A stretch of DNA of 64,000 nt from Plumapathes pennacea (GCA_964036295.1 OZ038468.1:14022183-14086182); one strand, 5' to 3'. Positions 24,701 to 52,995 are shown, counted from the stretch's first letter. The notes: generated from the sequence alone by a model not told the origin. Numbers and translations are program-made.

Positions 24701-27700
24701 GCAAAAAACCCTGTGCTATAGCCTTAGTATTTTGTCAAAATTCCAACATTTTTCGACCATCTCAGAATCGCATGAAACTTTCAGGAAACGTTCCTGGGAC
24801 TGTGCGCACGGTTTTTGAATAGTTTTTGTAAACTTTTAGGCCGCGCGTCGTGAGAAAGTAGAGCAAATTACAGCAAATCATGCACTAATTAATTCATCAC
24901 ACCTTTCGAGTTCAGCTGCTATATCTCGCCAACGGATGAAGATAGATAAGGAAGATGTATTGCAAAAAGTCTTGTAATAGTCCAAAGAAGGTTTCCTGAA
25001 AGTTTCAAGAGTTTTCAATTTTTGGCCAAAATCGGCAAAAAACCCTGTGCTATAGCCTTAGTATTTTGTCAAAATTCCAACATTTTTCGACCATCTCAGA
25101 ATCGCATGAAACTTTCAGGAAACGTTCCTGGGACTATGCGCACGGTTTTTGCATAGTTTCTGTAAACTTTTAGGCCACGCGTCGTGAGAAATTAGAGCAA
25201 ATTACAGCAAATCATGCACTAATTAATTCATCACACCTTTCGAGTTCAGCTGCTATATCTCGCCAACGGATGAAGATAGATAAGGAAGATGTATTGCAAA
25301 AAGTCTTGTAATAGTCCAAAGAAGGTTTCCTGAAAGTTTCAAGAGTTTTCAATTTTTGGCCAAAATCGGCAAAAAACCCTGTGCTATAGCCTTAGTATTT
25401 TGTCAAAATTCCAACATTTTTCGACCATCTCAGAATCGCATGAAACTTTCAGGAAACGTTCCTGGGACTATGCGCACGGTTTTTGCATAGTTTCTGTAAA
25501 CTTATAGGCCGCGCGTCGTGAGAAAGTAGAGCAAATTACAGCAAATCATGCACTAATTAATTCATCACACCTTTCGAGTTCAGCTGCTATATCTCGCCAA
25601 CGGATGAAGATAGATAAGGAAGATGTATTGCAAAAAGTCTTGTAATAGTCCAAAGAAGGTTTCCTGAAAGTTTCAAGAGTTTTCAATTTTTGGCCAAAAT
25701 CGGCAAAAAACCCTGTGCTATAGCCTTAGTATTTTGTCAAAATTCCAACATTTTTCGACCATCTCAGAATCGCATGAAACTTTCAGGAAACGTTCCTGGG
25801 ACTATGCGCACGGTTTTTGCATAGTTTCTGTAAACTTATAGGCCGCGCGTCGTGAGAAAGTAGAGCAAATTACAGCAAATCATGCACTAATTAATTCATC
25901 ACACCTTTCGAGTTCAGCTGCTATATCTCGCCAACGGATGAAGATAGATAAGGAAGATGTATTGCAAAAAGTCTTGTAATAGTCCAAAGAAGGTTTCCTG
26001 AAAGTTTCAAGAGTTTTCAATTTTTGGCCAAAATCGGCAAAAAACCCTGTGCTATAGCCTTAGTATTTTGTCAAAATTCCAACATTTTTCGACCATCTCA
26101 GAATCGCATGAAACTTTCAGGAAACGTTCCTGGGACTATGCGCACGGTTTTTGCATAGTTTTTGTAAACTTTTAGGTCGCGCGTCGTGAGAAATTAGAGC
26201 AAATTACAGCAAATCATGCACTAATTAATTCATCACACCTTTCGAGTTCAGCTGCTATATCTCGCCAACGGATGAAGATAGATAAGGAAGATGTATTGCA
26301 AAAAGTCTTGTAATAGTCCAAAGAAGGTTTCCTGAAAGTTTCAAGAGTTTTCAATTTTTGGCCAAAATCGGCAAAAAACCCTGTGCTATAGCCTTAGTAT
26401 TTTGTCAAAATTCCAACATTTTTCGACCATCTCAGAATCGCATGAAACTTTCAGCAAACGTTCCTGGGACTATGCGCACGGTTTTTGCATAGTTTTTGTA
26501 AACTTTTAGGCCGCGCGTCGTGAGAAAGTAGAGCAAATTACAACAAATCATGCACTAATTAATTCATCACACCTTTGGAGTTCAGCTGCTATATCTCGCC
26601 AACGGATGAAGATAGATAAGGAAGATGTATTGCAAAAAGTCTTGTAATAGTCCAAAGAAGGTTTCCTGAAAGTTTCAAGAGTTTTCAATTTTTGGCCAAA
26701 ATCGGCAAAAAACCCTGTGCTATAGCCTTAGTATTTTGTCAAAATTCCAACATTTTTCGACCATCTCAGAATCGCATGAAACTTTCAGGAAACGTTCCTG
26801 GGACTATGCGCACGGTTTTTGCATAGTTTTTGTAAACTTTTAGGCCACGCGTCGTGAGAAATTAGAGCAAATTACAGCAAATCATGCACTAATTAATTCA
26901 TCACACCTTTCGAGTTCAGCTGCTATATCTCGCCAACGGATGAAGATAGATAAGGAAGATGTATTGCAAAAAGTCTTGTAATAGTCCAAAGAAGGTTTCC
27001 TGAAAGTTTCAAGAGTTTTCAATTTTTGGCCAAAATCGGCAAAAAACCCTGTGCTATAGCCTTAGTATTTTGTCAAAATTCCAACATTTTTCGACCATCT
27101 CAGAATCGCATGAAACTTTCAGGAAACGTTCCTGGGACTATGCGCACGGTTTTTGCATAGTTTTTGTAAACTTTTAGGCCGCGCGTCGTGAGAAATTACA
27201 GCAAATTACAGCAAATCATGCACTAATTAATTCATCACACCTTTCGAGTTCAGCTGCTATATCTCGCCAACGGATGAAGATAGATAAGGAAGATGTATTG
27301 CAAAAAGTCTTGTAATAGTCCAAAGAAGGTTTCCTGAAAGTTTCAAGAGTTTTCAAGTTTTGGCCAAAATCGGCAAAAAACCCTGTGCTATAGCCTTAGT
27401 ATTTTGTCAAAATTCCAACATTTTTCGACCATCTCAAAATCGCATGAAACTTTCAGGAAACGTTCCTGGGACTATGCGCACGGTTTTTGCATAGTTTTCG
27501 TAAACTTTTAGGCCGCGCGTCGTGAGAAATTAGAGCAAATTACAGCAAATCATGCACTAATTAATTCATCACACCTTTCGAGTTCAGCTGCTATATCTCG
27601 CCAACGGATGAAGATAGATAAGGAAGATGTATTGCAAAAAGTCTGGTAATAGTCCAAAGAAGATTTCCTGAAAGTTTCAAGAGTTTTCAATTTTTGGCCA

Positions 27701-30700
27701 AAATCTGCAAAAAACCCTGTGCTATAGCCTTAATATTTTGTCAAAATTCCAACATTTTTCGACCATCTCAGAATCGCATGAAACTTTCAGGAAACGTTCC
27801 TGGGACTATGCGCACGGTTTTTGCATAGTTTTTGTAAACTTTTAGGCCGCGCGTCGTGAGAAATTAGAGCAAATTACAGCAAATCATGCACTAATTAATT
27901 CATCACACCTTTCGAGTTCAGCTGCTATATCTCGCCAACGGATGAAGATAGATAAGGAAGATGTATTGCAAAAAGTCTTGTAATAGTCCAAAGAAGGTTT
28001 CCTGAAAGTTTCAAGAGTTTTCAATTTTTGGCCAAAATCGGCAAAAAACCCTGTGCTATAGCCTTAGTATTTTGTCAAAATTCCAACATTTTTCGACCAT
28101 CTCAGAATCGCATGAAACTTTCAGGAAACGTTCCTGGGACTGTGCGCACGGTTTTTGAATAGTTTTTGTAAACTTTTAGGCCGCGCGTCGTGAGAAAGTA
28201 GAGCAAATTACAGCAAATCATGCACTAATTAATTCATCACACCTTTCGAGTTCAGCTGCTAAATCTCGCCAACGGATGAAGATAGATAAGGAAGATGTAT
28301 TGCAAAAAGTCTTGTAATAGTCCAAAGAAGGTTTCCTGAAAGTTTCAAGAGTTTTCAATTTTTGGCCAAAATCGGCAAAAAACCCTGTGCTATAGCCTTA
28401 GTATTTTGTCAAAATTCCAACATTTTTCGACCATCTCAGAATCGCATGAAACTTTCAGGAAACGTTCCTGGGACTATGCGCACGGTTTTTGCATAGTTTT
28501 TGTAAACTTTTAGGTCGCGCGTCGTGAGAAATTACAGCAAATTACAGCAAATCATGCACTAGTTAATTCATCACACCTTTCGAGTTCAGCTGCTATATCT
28601 CGCCAACGGATGAAGATAGATAAGGAAGATGTATTGCAAAAAGTCTGGTAATAGTCCAAAGAAGGTTTCCTGAAAGTTTCAAGAGTTTTCAATTTTTGGC
28701 CAAAATCGGCAAAAAACCCTGTGCTATAGCCTTAGTATTTTGTCAAAATTCCAACATTTTTCGACCATCTCAGAATCGCATGAAACTTTCAGGAAACGTT
28801 CCTGGGACTATGCGCACGGTTTTTGCATAGTTTTTGTAAACTTTTAGGCCGCGCGTCGTGAGAAATTAGAGCAAATTACAGCAAATCATGCACTAATTAA
28901 TTCATCACACCTTTCGAGTTCAGCTGCTATATCTCGCCAACGGATGAAGATAGATAAGGAAGATGTATTGCAAAAAGTCTTGTAATAGTCCAAAGAAGAT
29001 TTCCTGAAAGTTTCAAGAGTTTTCAATTTTTGGCCAAAATCTGCAAAAAACCCTGTGCTATAGCCTTAATATTTTGTCAAAATTCCAACATTTTTCGACC
29101 ATCTCAGAATCGCATGAAACTTTCAGGAAACGTTCCTGGGACTATGCGCACGGTTTTTGCATAGTTTTTGTAAACTTTTAGGCCGCGCGTCGTGAGAAAT
29201 TAGAGCAAATTAGAGCAAATCATGCACTAATTAATTCATCACACCTTTCGAGTTCAGCTGCTATATCTCGCCAACGGATGAAGATAGATAAGGAAGATGT
29301 ATTGCAAAAAGTCTTGTAATAGTCCAAAGAAGGTTTCCTGAAAGTTTCAAGAGTTTTCAATTTTTGGCCAAAATCGGCAAAAAACCCTGTGCTATAGCCT
29401 TAGTATTTTGTCAAAATTCCAACATTTTTCGACCATCTCAGAATCGCATGAAACTTTCAGGAAACGTTCCTGGGACTATGCGCACGGTTTTTGCATAGTT
29501 TTTGTAAACTTTTAGGTCGCGCGTCGTGAGAAATTACAGCAAATTACAGCAAATCATGCACTAATTAATTCATCACACCTTTCGAGTTCAGCTGCTATAT
29601 CTCGCCAACGGATGAAGATAGATAAGGAAGATGTATTGCAAAAAGTCTGGTAATAGTCCAAAGAAGGTTTCCTGAAAGTTTCAAGAGTTTTCAATTTTTG
29701 GCCAAAATCGGCAAAAAACCCTGTGCTATAGCCTTAGTATTTTGTCAAAATTCCAACATTTTTCGACCATCTCAGAATCGCATGAAACTTTCAGGAAACG
29801 TTCCTGGGACTATGCGCACGGTTTTTGCATAGTTTTTGTAAACTTTTAGGCCGCGCGTCGTGAGAAATTAGAGCAAATTACAGCAAATCATGCACTAATT
29901 AATTCATCACACCTTTCGAGTTCAGCTGCTATATCTCGCCAACGGATGAAGATAGATAAGGAAGATGTATTGCAAAAAGTCTTGTAATAGTCCAAAGAAG
30001 GTTTCCTGAAAGTTTCAAGAGTTTTCAATTTTTGGCCAAAATCGGCAAAAAACCCTGTGCTATAGCCTTAGTATTTTGTCAAAATTCCAACATTTTTCGA
30101 CCATCTCAGAATCGCATGAAACTTTCAGGAAACGTTCCTGGGACTATGCGCACGGTTTTTGCATAGTTTTTGTAAACTTTTAGGTCGCGCGTCGTGAGAA
30201 ATTACAGCAAATTACAGCAAATCATGCACTAATTAATTCATCACACCTTTCGAGTTCAGCTGCTATATCTCGCCAACGGATGAAGATAGATAAGGAAGAT
30301 GTATTGCAAAAAGTCTTGTAATAGTCCAAAGAAGATTTCCTGAAAGTTTCAAGAGTTTTCAATTTTTGGCCAAAATCTGCAAAAAACCCTGTGCTATAGC
30401 CTTAGTATTTTGTCAAAATTCCAACATTTTTCGACCATCTCAGAATCGCATGAAACTTTCAGGAAACGTTCCTGGGACTATGCGCACGGTTTTTGCATAG
30501 TTTTTGTAAACTTTTAGGCCGCGCGTCGTGAGAAATTAGAGCAAATTACAGCAAATCATGCACTAATTAATTCATCACACCTTTCGAGTTCAGCTGCTAT
30601 ATCTCGCCAACGGATGAAGATAGATAAGGAAGATGTATTGCAAAAAGTCTTGTAATAGTCCAAAGAAGGTTTCCTGAAAGTTTCAAGAGTTTTCAATTTT

Positions 30701-33700
30701 TGGCCAAAATCGGCAAAAAACCCTGTGCTATAGCCTTAGTATTTTGTCAAAATTCCAACATTTTTCGACCATCTCAGAATCGCATGAAACTTTCAGGAAA
30801 CGTTCCTGGGACTATGCGCACGGTTTTTGCATAGTTTTTGTAAACTTTTAGGCCGCGCGTCGTGAGAAATTACAGCAAATTACAGCAAATCATGCACTAA
30901 TTAATTCATCACACCTTTCGAGTTCAGCTGCTATATCTCGCCAACGGATGAAGATAGATAAGGAAGATGTATTGCAAAAAGTCTGGTAATAGTCCAAAGA
31001 AGGTTTCCTGAAAGTTTCAAGAGTTTTCAATTTTTGGCCAAAATCTGCAAAAAACCCTGTGCTATAGCCTTAATATTTTGTCAAAATTCCAACATTTTTC
31101 GACCATCTCAGAATCGCATGAAACTTTCAGGAAACGTTCCTGGGACTGTGCGCACGGTTTTTGAATAGTTTTTGTAAACTTTTAGGCCGCGCGTCGTGAG
31201 AAAGTAGAGCAAATTACAGCAAATCATGCACTAATTAATTCATCACACCTTTCGAGTTCAGCTGCTATATCTCGCCAACGGATGAAGATAGATAAGGAAG
31301 ATGTATTGCAAAAAGTCTGGTAATAGTCCAAAGAAGGTTTCCTGAAAGTTTCAAGAGTTTTCAAGTTTTGGCAAAAATCGGCAAAAAACCCTGTGCTATA
31401 GCCTTAGTATTTTGTCAAAATTCCAACATTTTTCGACCATCTCAGAATCGCATGAAACTTTCAGCAAACGTTCCTGGGACTATGCGCACGGTTTTTGCAT
31501 AGTTTTTGTAAACTTTTAGGCCGCGCGTCGTGAGAAATTAGAGCAAATTACAGCAAATCATGCACTAATTAATTCATCACACCTTTCGAGTTCAGCTGCT
31601 ATATCTCGCCAACGGATGAAGATAGATAAGGAAGATGTATTGCAAAAAGTCTTGTAATAGTCCAAAGAAGGTTTCCTGAAAGTTTCAAGAGTTTTCAATT
31701 TTTGGCCAAAATCGGCAAAAAACCCTGTGCTATAGCCTTAGTATTTTGTCAAAATTCCAACATTTTTCGACCATCTCAGAATCGCATGAAACTTTCAGGA
31801 AACGTTCCTGGGACTGTGCGCACGGTTTTTGAATAGTTTTTGTAAACTTTTAGGCCGCGCGTCGTGAGAAAGTAGAGCAAATTACAGCAAATCATGCACT
31901 AATTAATTCATCACACCTTTCGAGTTCAGCTGCTATATCTCGCCAACGGATGAAGATAGATAAGGAAGATGTATTGCAAAAAGTCTGGTAATAGTCCAAA
32001 GAAGGTTTCCTGAAAGTTTCAAGAGTTTTCAAGTTTTGGCCAAAATCGGCAAAAAACCCTGTGCTATAGCCTTAGTATTTTGTCAAAATTCCAACATTTT
32101 TCGACCATCTCAGAATCGCATGAAACTTTCAGGAAACGTTCCTGGGACTATGCGCACGGTTTTTGCATAGTTTTTGTAAACTTTTAGGCCGCGCGTCGTG
32201 AGAAATTAGAGCAAATTACAGCAAATCATGCACTAATTAATTCATCACACCTTTCGAGTTCAGCTGTTATATCTCGCCAACGGATGAAGATAGATAAGGA
32301 AAATGTGTTGCAAAAAGTCTTGTAATAGTCCAAAGAAGGTTTCCTGAAAGTTTCAAGAGTTTTCCATTTTTTTGCCAAAATCGGCAAAAAACCCTGTGCT
32401 ATAGCCTTAGTATTTTGTCAAAATTCCAACATTTTTCGACCATCTCAGAATCGCATGAATCTTTCAGCAAACGTTCCTGGGACTATGCGCACGGTTTTTG
32501 CATAGTTTTTGTAAACTTTTAGGCCGCGCGTCGTGAGAAATTTGAGCAAATTACAGCAAATCATGCACTAATTAATTCATCACACCTTTCGAGTTCAGCT
32601 GCTAAATCTCGCCAACGGATGAAGATAGATAAGGAAGATGTATTGCAAAAAGTCTTGTAATAGTCCAAAGAAGGTTTCCTGAAAGTTTCAAGAGTTTTCA
32701 ATTTTTGGCCAAAATCGGCAAAAAACCCTGTGCTATAGCCTTAGTATTTTGTCAAAATTCCAACATTTTTCGACCATCTCAGAATCGCATGAAACTTTCA
32801 GGAAACGTTCCTGGGACTATGCGCACGGTTTTTGCATAGTTTTTGTAAACTTTTAGGTCGCGCGTCGTGAGAAATTACAGCAAATTACAGCAAATCATGC
32901 ACTAGTTAATTCATCACACCTTTCGAGTTCAGCTGCTATATCTCGCCAACGGATGAAGATAGATAAGGAAGATGTATTGCAAAAAGTCTGGTAATAGTCC
33001 AAAGAAGGTTTCCTGAAAGTTTCAAGAGTTTTCAATTTTTGGCCAAAATCGGCAAAAAACCCTGTGCTATAGCCTTAGTATTTTGTCAAAATTCCAACAT
33101 TTTTCGACCATCTCAGAATCGCATGAAACTTTCAGGAAACGTTCCTGGGACTATGCGCACGGTTTTTGCATAGTTTTTGTAAACTTTTAGGCCGCGCGTC
33201 GTGAGAAATTAGAGCAAATTACAGCAAATCATGCACTAATTAATTCATCACACCTTTCGAGTTCAGCTGCTATATCTCGCCAACGGATGAAGATAGATAA
33301 GGAAGATGTATTGCAAAAAGTCTTGTAATAGTCCAAAGAAGATTTCCTGAAAGTTTCAAGAGTTTTCAATTTTTGGCCAAAATCTGCAAAAAACCCTGTG
33401 CTATAGCCTTAATATTTTGTCAAAATTCCAACATTTTTCGACCATCTCAGAATCGCATGAAACTTTCAGGAAACGTTCCTGGGACTATGCGCACGGTTTT
33501 TGCATAGTTTTTGTAAACTTTTAGGCCGCGCGTCGTGAGAAATTAGAGCAAATTAGAGCAAATCATGCACTAATTAATTCATCACACCTTTCGAGTTCAG
33601 CTGCTATATCTCGCCAACGGATGAAGATAGATAAGGAAGATGTATTGCAAAAAGTCTTGTAATAGTCCAAAGAAGGTTTCCTGAAAGTTTCAAGAGTTTT

Positions 33701-36385
33701 CAATTTTTGGCCAAAATCGGCAAAAAACCCTGTGCTATAGCCTTAGTATTTTGTCAAAATTCCAACATTTTTCGACCATCTCAGAATCGCATGAAACTTT
33801 CAGGAAACGTTCCTGGGACTATGCGCACGGTTTTTGCATAGTTTTTGTAAACTTTTAGGCCGCGCGTCGTGAGAAATTACAGCAAATTACAGCAAATCAT
33901 GCACTAATTAATTCATCACACCTTTCGAGTTCAGCTGCTATATCTCGCCAACGGATGAAGATAGATAAGGAAGATGTATTGCAAAAAGTCTGGTAATAGT
34001 CCAAAGAAGGTTTCCTGAAAGTTTCAAGAGTTTTCAATTTTTGGCCAAAATCTGCAAAAAACCCTGTGCTATAGCCTTAATATTTTGTCAAAATTCCAAC
34101 ATTTTTCGACCATCTCAGAATCGCATGAAACTTTCAGGAAACGTTCCTGGGACTGTGCGCACGGTTTTTGAATAGTTTTTGTAAACTTTTAGGCCGCGCG
34201 TCGTGAGAAAGTAGAGCAAATTACAGCAAATCATGCACTAATTAATTCATCACACCTTTCGAGTTCAGCTGCTATATCTCGCCAACGGATGAAGATAGAT
34301 AAGGAAGATGTATTGCAAAAAGTCTGGTAATAGTCCAAAGAAGGTTTCCTGAAAGTTTCAAGAGTTTTCAAGTTTTGGCCAAAATCGGCAAAAAACCCTG
34401 TGCTATAGCCTTAGTATTTTGTCAAAATTCCAACATTTTTCGACCATCTCAGAATCGCATGAAACTTTCAGGAAACGTTCCTGGGACTATGCGCACGGTT
34501 TTTGCATAGTTTTTGTAAACTTTTAGTTCGCGAGTCGTGGGAAATTAGAGCAAAATGCACTAATTAATTCATCACACCTTTCGAGTTCAGCTGCTATATC
34601 TCGCCAACGGATGAAGATAGATAAGGAAGATGTATTGCAAAAAGTCTTGTAATAGTCCAAAGAAGGTTTCCTGAAAGTTTCAAGAGTTTTCAATATTTGG
34701 CCAAAATCGGCAAAAAACCCTGTGCTATAGCCTTAGTATTTTGTCAAAATTCCAACATTTTTCGACCATCTCAGAATCGCATGAAACTTTCAGGAAACGT
34801 TCCTGGGACTTTGCGCACGGTTTTTGCATAGTTTTTGTAAACTTTTAGGCCGCGCGTCGTGAGAAATTAGAGCAAATTACAGCAAATCATGCACTAATTA
34901 ATTCATCACACCTTTCGAGTTAAGCTGCTATATCTCGGTAACGGATGAAGATAGATAAAGCAAATGTTTTGCAAAAAGTCTTGTTATAGTCCAAGGAAGC
35001 TTTCCTGAAAGTTTCAAGAGTTTTCAATTTTTGACAAAAAACCCTGTGCTATAACCATAGTATTTTGTCAAAATTCCAACATTTTTCGACCATCTCAGAA
35101 TCGCATGAAACTTTCAGGAAACGTTCTTGGGACTATGCCCATGGTTTCTGCATAGTTTTTGTAAAGTTTTAGCGTGCGCGACGTGACATATTAGAGCAAA
35201 TTACAGGAAATCATGCACTAATTAAGTCATCACACCTTTCGCAACGGATGAAGATAGATAAAGGAAATGTATTGCAAAAAGTCTTGTTATAGTCCACGGA
35301 AGCTTTCCTGAAAGTTTCAAGAGTTTTCAATATTTGGCAAAAAACCCTGTGCTATAGCCTTAGTATTTTGTCAAATTCCGGTCAGTTTTCGACCATATCA
35401 GAATCGCATGAAACTTTCAGGAAACGTTCCTGGGACTATGCCGACACTTTTCGCATAGTTCTTGTAAACTTTTAGCCCATGCGTCGTGAGAAATTAGAGC
35501 AAATCAAGCACTAATTAAAACATCACACCTTTCCAGCAAAGGAGCCAAATTTAAGCTTGCTATATCTCGCCAACGGATGAAGATAGATAAAGCAAATGTA
35601 TTGCAAAAAGTCTTCTTATAGTCCAAAGAAGGTTTCCTGAAAGTTTCAAGAGTTTTCAATTTTTGACAAAAAACCCTGTGCTATAGCCTTAGTATTTTGT
35701 CAAAATTCCAACATTTTTCGACCATCTCAGAATCGCATGAAACTTTCAGGAAACGTTCCTGGGACTATGCCGACACCTTTCGCATAGTTTTTGTAAACTT
35801 TTAGCCCATGCGTCGTGAGAAATTATAGCAAATCAAGCACTAATTAAAACATCACACCTTTCCAGCAAAGGAGCCAAATTTAAGCTTGCTATATCTCGCC
35901 AACGGATGAAGATAGATAAAGCAAATGTATTGCAAAAAGTCTTCTTATAATCCAAAGAAGGTTTCCTGAAAGTTTCAAGAGTTTTCAATTTTTGACAAAA
36001 AACCCTGTGCTGTAGCCTTAGTATTTTGTCAAAATTCCAACATTTTTCGACCATCTCAGAATCGCATGAAACTTTCAGGAAACGTTCCTGGGACTATGCC
36101 GACACTTTTCGCATAGTTTTTGTAAACTTTTAGCCCGTGCGTCGTTAGAAATTAGAGCAAATCAAGCACTAATTAAAACATCACACCTTTCCAGCAAAGG
36201 AGCCAAATTTAAGCTTGCTATATCTCGCCAACGGATGAAGATAGATAAAGCAAATGTATTGCAAAAAGTCTTCTTATAGTCTAAATAAGGTTTCCTGAAA
36301 GTTTCAAATTTTTCAATTTTTGACAAAAAACCCTGTGCTATAGCCTTAGTATTTTGTCAAAATCCGGTCATTTTTCGAGGTACAT
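15730..36385. repeat. Satellite array, about 62 tandem copies of a 334-bp monomer
   Basis: The landmark GCCAACGGATGAAG recurs at 15,911, 16,245, 16,577, 16,911, 17,245, 17,579, 17,913 and onward, so the unit is 334 bp. Rare copies have small indels (2 bp missing near 16,367, one extra A near 24,030, about 13 bp missing near 34,553). Interior monomers differ at only a few sites: GGTCGCG/GGCCGCG/GGCCACG, AAATTAGAG/AAAGTAGAG, TTTCTGTAAAC/TTTTTGTAAAC. The first copy (before about 15,950) and the last four or five (after about 34,900) are clearly diverged, the usual pattern when interior copies are homogenised by unequal exchange. As 334 is not a multiple of 3, no frame runs through it; the frames at 21,057 and 35,833 are chance. 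Confidence 0.97.
34900..36385. repeat. Diverged right edge of the satellite array
   Basis: The last monomers carry private differences: GGTAACGGATG at 34,930, a shortened block before GCAACGGATG near 35,235, and three copies (about 35,530, 35,856 and 36,190) with an inserted CCAGCAAAGGAGCCAAATTT. The edge variant GCGCGACGTGA near 35,180 is shared with the left edge at about 15,826 but not with interior copies, suggesting it is ancestral. Confidence 0.85.
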
Positions 36386-36769
36386 GAGAAAAAGGTCAAT
36401 TTTATGGTCTGTTCAATTTTATTAGAAACTTTATCATCAAAGTTCATTGTGTTTGTACAGCTGTGCTAGTGACTGAGAAATTGAAAAAATAAATAAATAA
36501 AAATAAAACAAAGCAAAGCAAACAAACAAATAGTATGCGTACATTTAGAATGTTTTGCACATATACATGTACACACATGCATACAACCATACAAACCTTA
36601 TAAATTGTGCTTGGTGAAAGTTCTACTGCTATTATGTGTGTATTTCAGCTTTAAGTGATCTGTGACCTTTACTCTCAACTATAGTATCCACGCTGTTCTG
36701 TGTGAAGAATCATCAGAGACGCAAGTACAAGAAAAAAATAAAATACAAAATACAAAATGAAACTCAGGA

Positions 36770-37060
36770 CTCTAAGAGATCGCGCGTCGATAACTTTAAA
36801 CTCGACCCCTTACGGTCGATTTACACGTTGCGATTTTCGCTTACAACTCTCGCACACGATTTCTACGACACGAAAGGCATCGTATAAATCATCCCGCAAC
36901 TTGGTTACGTCTGTCACATTTGAAAAGAAAAAAGGCCGTACGATTGTCGTAAGGCTTCAAAACATGTTGCAAACTCATACAGTACCACGTTCTTGGTGTC
37001 GCGTGTGACATGCGCCACCAAGTCGTAAGGTTGATTTATATGCGATTCGTGTCGTAGTGT
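36770..37060. repeat. Degenerate MITE-like fragment
   Basis: Related phrases occur at both ends (CGGTCGATTTACACGTTGCG near 36,815 and AGGTTGATTTATATGCGATT near 37,028), rich in CG dinucleotides. The overlapping short frames have no domain. Confidence 0.4.
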
Positions 37061-37061
37061 C

Positions 37062-37300
37062 TTAAAGGTGATGTTACACGAGACGATTTTTAACGACGAT
37101 TTTGTGCGCAACATTTTTTTTTCTATACTTCTTGCCTAGTAATCGTCAAACTATCAATGAATAGCAATCTTTGCACAAAATTCTGCCTTTGGCGAAGGTT
37201 CGCCATGTTTTTAGAGTAAAAGCCAAAGCGCTAGCTACAAAATTGTAGGTGTTGGGCGAAATATCGTCGTTAAAAATCGTCTCGTGTAACATCACCTTAA
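37062..37300. mobile_element. MITE with about 35-bp TIR and TTAA ends
   Basis: The left end is TTAA followed by A and GGTGATGTTACACGAGACGA. The right end is the reverse complement, finishing TCGTCTCGTGTAACATCACC then TTAA. The TIRs extend through GATTTTTAACGACGAT. TTAA ends again suggest a piggyBac-type target, though this is a different family from the copies in the PAM introns. Confidence 0.75.
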
Positions 37301-37302
37301 TG

Positions 37303-37520
37303 TGGTGTTACACTGGTCGATTTGCAGCGATACGGTGTTGCGCTAAAAATCGTTGAAGTGTAACACCCCATTGCGAGCGATTTTTCGCAAAGTTTGCAAT
37401 AGTGCAACGCGTTACAAGTTTTTGAAAGCGATTCAAGAACTTGCAACACCGTTGCGTAAATTTAGAAAAAAATCGGCGTTGCAAATCGTCGTTGCAAAGC
37501 GACCAGTGCACCAGCTTTTT
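37303..37520. mobile_element. MITE-like element abutting the previous one
   Basis: The left end, GTGGTGTTACACTGGTCGAT, matches the right end read in reverse (GCTGGTGCACTGGTCGCTTT) with differences. The interior repeats GTTGC / GCAAC motifs. It sits about 40 bp downstream of the PAM stop codon, so it may form part of the PAM 3' UTR. Confidence 0.5.
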
Positions 37521-37561
37521 TGAGGGGATCGCATGCATGCGACAGTCGTGTAAACCGGCCC

Positions 37562-52472
<14,911 letters not shown>

Positions 52473-52995
52473 TATCAATCGACCAAAGAAGCCACCAGGT
52501 AAATGCGAAGCCCGCTTCGAGTTGGCAGCTGGTCGCTAGGAACTGATCTTCAACGCAAAATCTGTCTAAATCTTCGCCTTGTCATGGACTTCGTTAGAAA
52601 CAGAAACTGGTACATGTAGGCGCAAATCTCATCGGAGTAATTTATGCTAAATTAATTATGCGTGAAAGGGGTGGGCTGGGCCGAGGGGCATTCCGAGGAA
52701 GATTGGGTAACATATACGCATTATGTGGCACTTTACATGATGTACAGAAGTTAACATGAACACTATGGTCGTTTGTGTCTACAACAATAATGGCAGGAAT
52801 CACTGAGATTTACGCTGCAAACGCAATGATGAACAGCCAGATGACTCACTATGGTCGAGGTTAGACGTGTGAATTTAATGCAACATTTGATTTTGTCGAA
52901 CAGAAGTGAAATTTGCGATCAAGGTAAAATATGCAACATCAGCTGTCCGTGAAAAAATCGGCCATTATACACGGCCATTACGTACGTAATCTGCT

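Noticed and set aside
15730..36385. Regular repeats reminiscent of a CRISPR array
   Set aside because: The whole 334-bp unit is repeated with no variable spacers, in a genome with introns; it is a satellite.
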